Positions 59,113 to 64,000 of a DNA stretch of 64,000 nt are shown here, piece after piece. The position numbers and the translations under genes were made by a program. Under the pieces are notes generated by a model, which worked only from the letters and a program-made list of their open reading frames with translations, was not told the DNA's origin and did no database searches. Origin of the DNA: AC-32 sp963772975 (GTDB lineage Bacteria; Actinomycetota; Thermoleophilia; Gaiellales; Gaiellaceae). The stretch's first letter is position 1. Every line of letters starts with the position of its first letter. The DNA lies in assembly GCA_963772975.1 (NCBI GenBank), contig CAVYZH010000009.1, positions 1 to 64,000 on the forward strand. Direction: 5' to 3'.

Positions 59113-59745
59113 CCCGAGCGGGCTCTTCCTGATCGACAAGCCGGAGGGGCCTTCGTCCTTCGCCGTCGTCGCCGACGTGCGCCGGCGTACCGGCGCGCGC
59201 ACCGGCCACGCGGGCACGCTCGACCCGTTCGCGACCGGCCTCTTGCTCGTGCTCTCGGGGTCGGCGACCAAGCTGGCCCCGCGCTTCGTCGGGCTCGACA
59301 AGCGCTACCTGACCGACATCGACCTCTCGGCCCTGACCGACACCGGCGACCGCGAGGGCTCGGTCATCGGCGAGGCCGAGCCCCCGAGCGAGACGAGCTT
59401 GAGCAGAGGCTCGCGACCCTTCGCGGCGAGATCGAGCTGCCGATCCCGACGGCCTCGGCGGTCAAGGTCGGCGGACAGCGGGCCTACAAGCTGCATCGGC
59501 AGGGCGTGGCGGTCGAGATGCCCGTCCGGCGCTCGCGCGTGGACGCGCTCGACCTCGTCTCCTACGGCGACGGGCTCGCGCGGCTCGACCTGCGCGTCAG
59601 CTCCGGGACCTACGTGCGCGCGATCGCAACGGCGCTCGGGGGCCACTGCAGAACGCTGCGGCGAACCGAGGTCGGGCCGTTCCTGATCGAGGAGGCCGAC
59701 CCAGATCGTCTGCTGCCTCCGGAGGAGGCGCTCGCGCGGCTGTGA
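59093..59745 (+). CDS. truB: tRNA pseudouridine(55) synthase, apparent frameshift
   Basis: The first part (GTG 59093) has SGLFLIDKPEGPSSFAVVAD, the catalytic aspartate in GHAGTLDPFATGLLLVLSG, and KRYLTDIDLSALTDTGDREG. Near 59395 one base appears to be missing: the correct continuation, LEQRLATLRGEIELPIPTAS, AVKVGGQRAYKLHRQGVAVE, SSGTYVRAIATALG and VGPFLIEEADPDRLLP, is in the next frame. Inserting one base (for example an extra C in GAGACGAG) restores a normal TruB of about 217 residues that modifies U55 of tRNAs. GTGA overlap with ribF. Confidence 0.9.
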
Positions 59746-60605
59746 ACGTCGCCCGGCAGCTGGACCAGCTCCAGCCGAAACCCCGCGCAGTCGCGCTCGG
59801 GACCTTCGACGGCGTGCACCTGGGCCACCGGCGCGTGCTCGACGCCGCGCTCGCCGCCGGACGGACGCCGACGGTCGTCACCTTCGATCCGCACCCGCGC
59901 GAGGCCCTCGGCTACGGGGTCGAGCTGCTGGTGCCGCTGGAGCGGCGGCTCGAGCTGCTCTCGGAGGCCGGGATCGAGGAGACGCTCGTCGTCGACTTCG
60001 ACCTCGAGCTTGCCCAGCTCTCGCCGGAGGCGTTCGCCGAGCGCGTTCTGCGGCCGCTCGGCACCGAGGTGGTCCTCGCCGGTTCGAACTTCCGCTTCGG
60101 GCGTGGCCGCGCGGGCGATCTGGCGCTGCTCGAGCGTCTCGGCTTCGACGCCAGGCCGGTGCCGCTCGTGGAGGGTGTCTCCTCGACGCGAATCCGCGAC
60201 CTGCTGCGGGGCGGCGAGGTCGAACGGGCGGCCAAGCTGCTCGGGCGTCCGCCGGAGCTCGCCGGCACCGTCGTGGCGGGCGACGCGCGTGGCGGGACGC
60301 TCGGCTTCCCGACCGCGAACCTGCGCCCCGAGCCCGGGGTGCTGGTGCCCGGGTACGGGATCTACGCGGGCGCCGCGAACAGCCATCGCGCGGCGATCTC
60401 GATCGGCACGAACCCGCATTACGGCGGCGACGAGCGGCGAATCGAGGCCTTCCTGCTCGAGTTCGCAGGCGACCTCTACGGTGAGCGCCTGAGGCTCGAG
60501 CTCTGGCAGCGGCTGCGCGACGAGCAGGCGTTCGGCAGCGAAGCCGAGCTGGTGGCGCAGATCGACCGAGATGTCGAGGCCACGCGCCAGGCCGAACGGC
60601 CCTAG
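59742..60605 (+). CDS. ribF: Bifunctional riboflavin kinase / FAD synthetase
   Basis: 287 residues from GTG 59742. The FMN adenylyltransferase domain has VALGTFDGVHLGHRRVLDAA, VVTFDPHP, GSNFRFGRGRAGD and SSTRIRDLL. The riboflavin kinase domain has LAGTVVAGDARGGTLGFPTA, NLRPEPGVLVPGYGIYAG, then SIGTNPHYGGDERRIEAFLL. It makes FMN and FAD, the cofactors used by PyrD/PyrK, CoaC and others here. It overlaps truB by 4 bp. Confidence 0.94.
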   Translation: MNVARQLDQLQPKPRAVALGTFDGVHLGHRRVLDAALAAGRTPTVVTFDPHPREALGYGVELLVPLERRLELLSEAGIEETLVVDFDLELAQLSPEAFAERVLRPLGTEVVLAGSNFRFGRGRAGDLALLERLGFDARPVPLVEGVSSTRIRDLLRGGEVERAAKLLGRPPELAGTVVAGDARGGTLGFPTANLRPEPGVLVPGYGIYAGAANSHRAAISIGTNPHYGGDERRIEAFLLEFAGDLYGERLRLELWQRLRDEQAFGSEAELVAQIDRDVEATRQAERP

Positions 60606-60645
60606 CGGCCGCAGGTTCGCGGTGGCGGCCGCATCTGGCTCGGGT

Positions 60646-60813
60646 ATGGAGCAACGTGCGCCCACCGAGCGGAGTGAGCTCGTTCGCTGCCTCGACTGCG
60701 GGACCGAGTACCGGCTCCCGCGAGACACGGCCCAGGCCGATCCCTGTCCGGTCTGCGGCAGCGTCGGCTGGATTGCAGCCGACCGCAGCGAGACGCCGAA
60801 CGAGCAGAAGTAG
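60646..60813 (+). CDS. Small zinc-ribbon protein 1
   Basis: 55 residues from ATG 60646. One zinc ribbon: ELVRCLDCGTEYRLPRDTAQ then DPCPVCGSVGWIAAD, with two CxxC knuckles 16 residues apart. It could be a nucleic-acid- or protein-binding adaptor, or a rubredoxin-like fold lacking the usual aromatic core. A related gene follows 40 bp downstream. No family name is justified. Confidence 0.65.
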   Translation: MEQRAPTERSELVRCLDCGTEYRLPRDTAQADPCPVCGSVGWIAADRSETPNEQK

Positions 60814-60853
60814 CTAAGCGCAAGTTTCAGCAGCCTTTCGCACTCTGCTGTGC

Positions 60854-61078
60854 ATGGAAGAGAGGACGCGCGACACCGGGCGCTCGTTGCAGGTGCTCCA
60901 GTCCGTTCGCTGCCTGGTGTGCTCCAGCATCTACACGAAGCCCGGCCGCGGTGGCACGGCCGCGAGGAACCCAGGCTGTCCGGAGTGTGGCTACCTCGGC
61001 TGGTCGCCGGTCAGCGGGCAGGGAGAACAGCTGCCGCGCCGCTCCGCCGTGGGTCACCCGCCGCGCCGGTCCGCGTGA
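60854..61078 (+). CDS. Small zinc-ribbon protein 2
   Basis: 74 residues starting MEERTRDTGRSLQVLQSVRC. The two knuckles are RCLVCSSIYTK and GCPECGYLGWSPVS, separated by a basic glycine-rich loop; the layout and the G-x-x-GW after the second CxxC match the preceding gene, so the two are tandem paralogues. Its 3' end overlaps the convergent gamma-glutamyltransferase gene by 68 bp, and the C-terminal PRRSAVGHPPRRSA may be non-native sequence caused by that overlap. Confidence 0.62.
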   Translation: MEERTRDTGRSLQVLQSVRCLVCSSIYTKPGRGGTAARNPGCPECGYLGWSPVSGQGEQLPRRSAVGHPPRRSA

Positions 61079-62444
61079 CGACGCTGACGCCGCCGAAGTA
61101 ATGGTGCCGCTCCGGCCAGACCCGCACGAGGTAGCCGGCCGCTTCGAGCGCGCTCGCCACCTCGTCGGGCCAACCCGGCTCGAGGTGGACGACGCCGGCC
61201 GCCGGGTGCAGCCGCGGCCGCTCGACGGCCTCTTCTGCCGAAAGCCCTTCGTCGAGCGAGCCCGCCAGCACCTGCACGAGCGCGCTGCGTAGTCGCGTGC
61301 CGCCGGCGGCACCGGCGCCCAACACCGGCCCGTCGTCGTCGAGCGCGAGCGTCGGCGACATCATGCTGCCCATCCGCTCGCCCGGTCGAAGCGGCTCGCT
61401 GATCAGATCAGCCTCGCCGAGCATGCTGTTCAGGTGCAGGTCGAGGCCCGGCAGCCACTCGCCCGCGCCTAGCCCGAGGCTCGAAGTGAGCACGCAGGTG
61501 TTGCCTTCGCGGTCGACCGTAACGAGGTTGGTCGTGTCACCTCCTCGGTCGGGCCGGTCGAGCGCGCGCGCGAACGCGAGAGCACGGTCGCCGGGCGGTC
61601 GCCCGCGAAGCGTGGGTAGCGTCTCCAGGCAGTCCGCGAGCGGGGCGAGGCCGGGGCGGGTCAGCACTCGCGTGCCTGCGTAGCCCACTTCGGCCGGCTC
61701 CGACCAGGTCGCCTCGTACGCCGCGAGGTCGTCCCGCGTCACGAGCCCGCCGCGCTCCTCCATCAGCTCCAGCAGCGCGGCACCGAGCGACCCGTCGTAC
61801 GCGCTCTGCGCGCCTTCGTCGGCGAGCAGTTCCAGCGCCCGCACGAGCCCCGGCTGGCGTAGCCGCTCGCCCGCCTGCAGCAGGGCGCCGCCCGGCGAGT
61901 AGATCGCGGCGCCGTCATTCATCGTCATCACCGGTTCGAGCATCGCCAGGCAGGCTGCGTGTGCCGGCGGAAACTCGACGCCGTCCTGCGCAAGCCTCAG
62001 CGCCGGCTCGACGAGGCGGGCCCACGGCAGTCGCCCGTGCTCGGCGTGCAGCGCGCCGAGCCCCGCCGGCAGCCCGGGCACGCCGCACGACGCGATCCCG
62101 ACCGCGTAGTGCACGAGCTCGGTGCCGAACGAGACCTCCAGCTCGACCAGCTCGGTGCGCCGTCCCGACTCGGCGCCGAGGCCAGGCACCGCGACGAAGC
62201 AGTCGAGGTTCCGCGTCTGGCCGACGGCAGCCTCGTGATAAAGCGCGTGGCCGCCGCCGAGCAAACCCGTCATCACCGTCTCGGCCACGCAGCTGGCCAG
62301 GCCCGCGGCGACCGCGGCGTCCGCGGCCGACCCACCGGCCTCCAACACCTCGACCCCGGCCTCGACCGTCGCCGGATGCCCCGCTGCCACCGCCGCCTGC
62401 ACTGTGGACAAATCGTGACGGTTTCGATCCGGTCCTGTCACCAT
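61011..62444 (-). CDS. Gamma-glutamyltransferase-family protein
   Basis: 477 residues starting MVTGPDRNRHDLSTVQAAVA. VEVLEAGGSAADAAVAAGLA and MTGLLGGGHALYHEAAVGQ mark the large subunit. The autocatalytic cleavage site and nucleophile threonine are in GGDTTNLVTVDREGNTCVLT near residue 300 (the usual T-T-H is T-T-N), and GSMMSPTLALDDDGPVLGAG follows in the small subunit. There is no signal peptide, unlike the periplasmic enzyme, and it is shorter than the usual 530-580 residues. It could be a cytoplasmic glutathione or acylase-like Ntn-hydrolase. Confidence 0.86.
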   Translation of the reverse strand: MVTGPDRNRHDLSTVQAAVAAGHPATVEAGVEVLEAGGSAADAAVAAGLASCVAETVMTGLLGGGHALYHEAAVGQTRNLDCFVAVPGLGAESGRRTELVELEVSFGTELVHYAVGIASCGVPGLPAGLGALHAEHGRLPWARLVEPALRLAQDGVEFPPAHAACLAMLEPVMTMNDGAAIYSPGGALLQAGERLRQPGLVRALELLADEGAQSAYDGSLGAALLELMEERGGLVTRDDLAAYEATWSEPAEVGYAGTRVLTRPGLAPLADCLETLPTLRGRPPGDRALAFARALDRPDRGGDTTNLVTVDREGNTCVLTSSLGLGAGEWLPGLDLHLNSMLGEADLISEPLRPGERMGSMMSPTLALDDDGPVLGAGAAGGTRLRSALVQVLAGSLDEGLSAEEAVERPRLHPAAGVVHLEPGWPDEVASALEAAGYLVRVWPERHHYFGGVSVVTRTGAAGDPRRSGAAAVLPAR

Positions 62445-62625
62445 GCGCGCGCCGGCCCTCGATACGCTCGCAGCGGGGAGGAGGATGGTGGCCTCCGCGA
62501 CGTCAGCGGAGAGCGCGAAAACGGCCTGGTTGCTACCCTTCCCGGCCAGGACCGCCTCTCGGCCGCTCGCGTGTGCTTCCTCGCGGCGGGCTTGGAGAGC
62601 GGAGTCGCGTCAAAGGAGGACGAAC

Positions 62626-62895
62626 TTGACCCTCACCAAGGAAGCGAAACAAGAGATCGTCGGCAAGCACGGCAGCAACGACCAGGACACCGGTTCCGCG
62701 GAGGTGCAGATCGCGCTCCTCACCGCCCGCATCAACGAGTTGACCGAGCATCTGCGCACGCACCCGAAAGACCATTACTCGCGCCGCGGCCTGCTCAAGC
62801 TCGTCGGTCGCCGGCGCCGGCTCCTGCAGTACCTGCAAAAGCGCAACCTCGAGGGCTACCGCGCCCTGATCCAGGAGCTCGGCCTGAGGAGGTAG
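62626..62895 (+). CDS. rpsO: Small ribosomal subunit protein S15 (uS15)
   Basis: 89 residues from TTG 62626 after AAAGGAGGACGAAC (LTLTKEAKQEIVGKHGSNDQ). It contains DTGSAEVQIALLTARINELT, HPKDHYSRRGLLKLVGRRRR and LLQYLQKRNLEGY, the complete S15. It binds the central domain of 16S rRNA. The upstream region has GTTGCTACCCT (62529-62539), a candidate -10 similar to the one before rimP. pnp follows after a structured intergenic region. Confidence 0.95.
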   Translation: MTLTKEAKQEIVGKHGSNDQDTGSAEVQIALLTARINELTEHLRTHPKDHYSRRGLLKLVGRRRRLLQYLQKRNLEGYRALIQELGLRR

Positions 62896-62924
62896 GCCGA
62901 CCCACGAACCACAACCAACCGCCG

Positions 62925-62995
62925 GAGGGTGGAAGTTTGAGCGAGCGCCCACATGGACGCTGACTCAAACCTCCACTCTCCCTCAGAAGTGGAGG
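62925..62995 (+). promoter_or_regulatory. Structured rpsO-pnp intergenic RNA with two competing hairpins
   Basis: Hairpin A: 62925-62941 pairs with 62964-62980 over 17 positions (one A-C mismatch, one G-U), with a further AGCG/CGCT stem in its loop. Hairpin B: CCTCCACT (62970-62977) pairs perfectly with AGTGGAGG (62988-62995), which contains the pnp ribosome binding site. They share 62970-62977, so only one can form. Hairpin A resembles the RNase III site before pnp in enterobacteria and Streptomyces. Confidence 0.75.
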
Positions 62996-63001
62996 AACCA
63001 C

Positions 63002-64000
63002 ATGGCAACAACGACTGAGCCCCGCGTCGCAACGGTGTCCGTCACCGTCGGCGACCAGGAGCTGACGTTCGAATCCGGCAAGATCGCCAAGCAGGCCGAC
63101 GGCGCCGTCGTCGTCCGCACGGGCGAGACCGTCGTGCTCGCCGCCGCGACGGGGCGGATGGAGGCCCGCGAAGGCGCGGACTTCTTCCCGCTCACCGTCG
63201 ACGTCGAGGAGCGGATGTACGCGGCCGGGAAGATCCCCGGCGGCTTCTTCAAGCGTGAGGGCCGCGCCAGCGAGCGCGCCACCCTGACCGCTCGGATGAT
63301 CGACCGCCCGATCCGGCCGCTCTGGCCGAAGGGCTACAAGAACGAGGTGCACGTGGTCTGCACGACGCTGTCGGCCGACCTCGTCAACGCGCACGACATT
63401 CTCTGCATCAACGGCGCCTCGGCCGCGCTGATGGTCTCGCCGCTGCCCTTCATGGGCCCGGTCGGGGCCGTCCGCATCGGCCGGGTCGACGGCGAGCTCG
63501 TCATCAACCCGTCCCTGCCGACGTTGGACGAGGAGAGCACGCTCGACCTCGTCGTCGTCGGCAGCAAGGACGCACTGACGATGATCGAGGCCGGCGCCGA
63601 CGAAGTGCCCGAGGCGACGATGCTCGAGGCCTTCGAGCTTGCCCACGGCGAGATCGTGAAGATCTGCGAGGCCCAGGAGGACCTGCGCCGCCAGGTCGGC
63701 AAGGACAAGTGGCTCGATCCGGAGCTGACCGAGGAGCTCGACCGTGAGCACGCCCCGAGGATCCAGGAGCGGATCGGCGCCGAGGGGCTGCGCGAGGCGG
63801 GAGCCGTCGTCGAGGAGCTCGTCACGGAGCTGTCGCCGCAACTCTCGATGGACTCGACCGAGGACGACATCCGCCGCCAGATCCAGGTGCGCTCGAGCCT
63901 CGCGATGATTCTCGAGCGGCAGCGCCTCGAAGCGGTGATCACGCCTGTGCGCGAGCAGTTCGAGGACGACCTGAAGGCCCTGACCGAGGCCGAGCAGGAC
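63002..64000 (+). CDS. pnp: Polyribonucleotide nucleotidyltransferase, N-terminal part (runs off the right edge)
   Basis: 333 residues are visible from ATG 63002 after GTGGAGGAACC. The first RNase PH domain is complete: VRTGETVVLAAATGRMEARE, FFPLTVDVEERMYAAGKIPG, GFFKREGRASERATLTARMI and DRPIRPLWP, then CTTLSADLVNAHDILCINGA and SAALMVSPLPF. The all-helical linker domain follows (GEIVKICEAQEDLRRQVG). The second PH, KH and S1 domains lie beyond the window. PNPase degrades RNA 3' to 5' with phosphate and often autoregulates through its leader, structured here. Confidence 0.96.
   Translation, partial: MATTTEPRVATVSVTVGDQELTFESGKIAKQADGAVVVRTGETVVLAAATGRMEAREGADFFPLTVDVEERMYAAGKIPGGFFKREGRASERATLTARMIDRPIRPLWPKGYKNEVHVVCTTLSADLVNAHDILCINGASAALMVSPLPFMGPVGAVRIGRVDGELVINPSLPTLDEESTLDLVVVGSKDALTMIEAGADEVPEATMLEAFELAHGEIVKICEAQEDLRRQVGKDKWLDPELTEELDREHAPRIQERIGAEGLREAGAVVEELVTELSPQLSMDSTEDDIRRQIQVRSSLAMILERQRLEAVITPVREQFEDDLKALTEAEQD

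Overview
This is a GC-rich, densely coding chromosomal window from an actinobacterium. The most likely placement is Thermoleophilia (Gaiellales/Solirubrobacterales-like), which is an inference. Supporting signs are a mycobacterial-type integration host factor directly before gmk-rpoZ-coaBC, the order rimP-nusA-ylxR-infB-DUF503-rbfA-nrnA-truB-ribF-rpsO-pnp, an NAD-linked (PyrD/PyrK) dihydroorotate dehydrogenase, many GTG/TTG starts with 4-bp ATGA/GTGA overlaps, and several near-leaderless promoters. No virus, plasmid, CRISPR array or complete insertion sequence is visible.

Layout. 0-7 kb: class I aldolase (edge), tRNA-Gly(CCC), small secreted and membrane proteins, an RTX-repeat protein, hemA-hemL, a HIT protein and an L,D-transpeptidase. 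7-12.5 kb: a loose region of small genes with duplicated remnants, a truncated paralogue and many broken frames (F420/PPOX protein, DUF2807 protein, CorA). 12.6-17.1 kb: a large secreted beta-propeller, a PRC-barrel protein and a lipoprotein. 17.2-19.2 kb: a decayed island at tRNA-Arg(CCG), marked by three direct copies of the tRNA 3' end, an integrase stump and a GerW/YtfJ-like gene. 19.2-28.4 kb: MFS transporter, an enolase-superfamily epimerase plus DUF1611 pair (DgcA/DgcN-like), glycosidase-like protein, M29 aminopeptidase, a LexA-controlled LysM (YneA-like) gene, ribonuclease Z and a methyltransferase. 28.4-37.5 kb: pyrimidine operon pyrR-pyrB-pyrC-(nucleotidyltransferase)-carA-carB-pyrK-pyrD behind a PyrR-binding leader. 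37.5-45.1 kb: mihF-gmk-rpoZ, a cupredoxin, coaBC, and a MoxR-DUF58-transglutaminase-TPR cluster. 45.3-53.1 kb: PilB/GspE ATPase, dtd, an S53 peptidase, a HelD-like ATPase, and a PadR regulator with a small coiled-coil protein. 53.2-64 kb: the translation and RNA-processing superoperon, with two zinc-ribbon proteins and a gamma-glutamyltransferase between ribF and rpsO; pnp runs off the right edge.

Two regulatory regions deserve attention. The rpsO-pnp intergenic RNA can form two mutually exclusive hairpins, one of which masks the pnp ribosome binding site. The LysM gene has two perfect CGAAC-N4-GTTCG LexA boxes around a consensus promoter, the second covering the start codon.

Caveat. At least ten genes are split by what look like single-base indels, including truB and pyrR, whose products are otherwise intact on both sides. 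Most are probably residual sequencing or assembly errors. I list singly broken genes as one CDS with an apparent frameshift, and use pseudogene only for remnants and for corA, which has several breaks.
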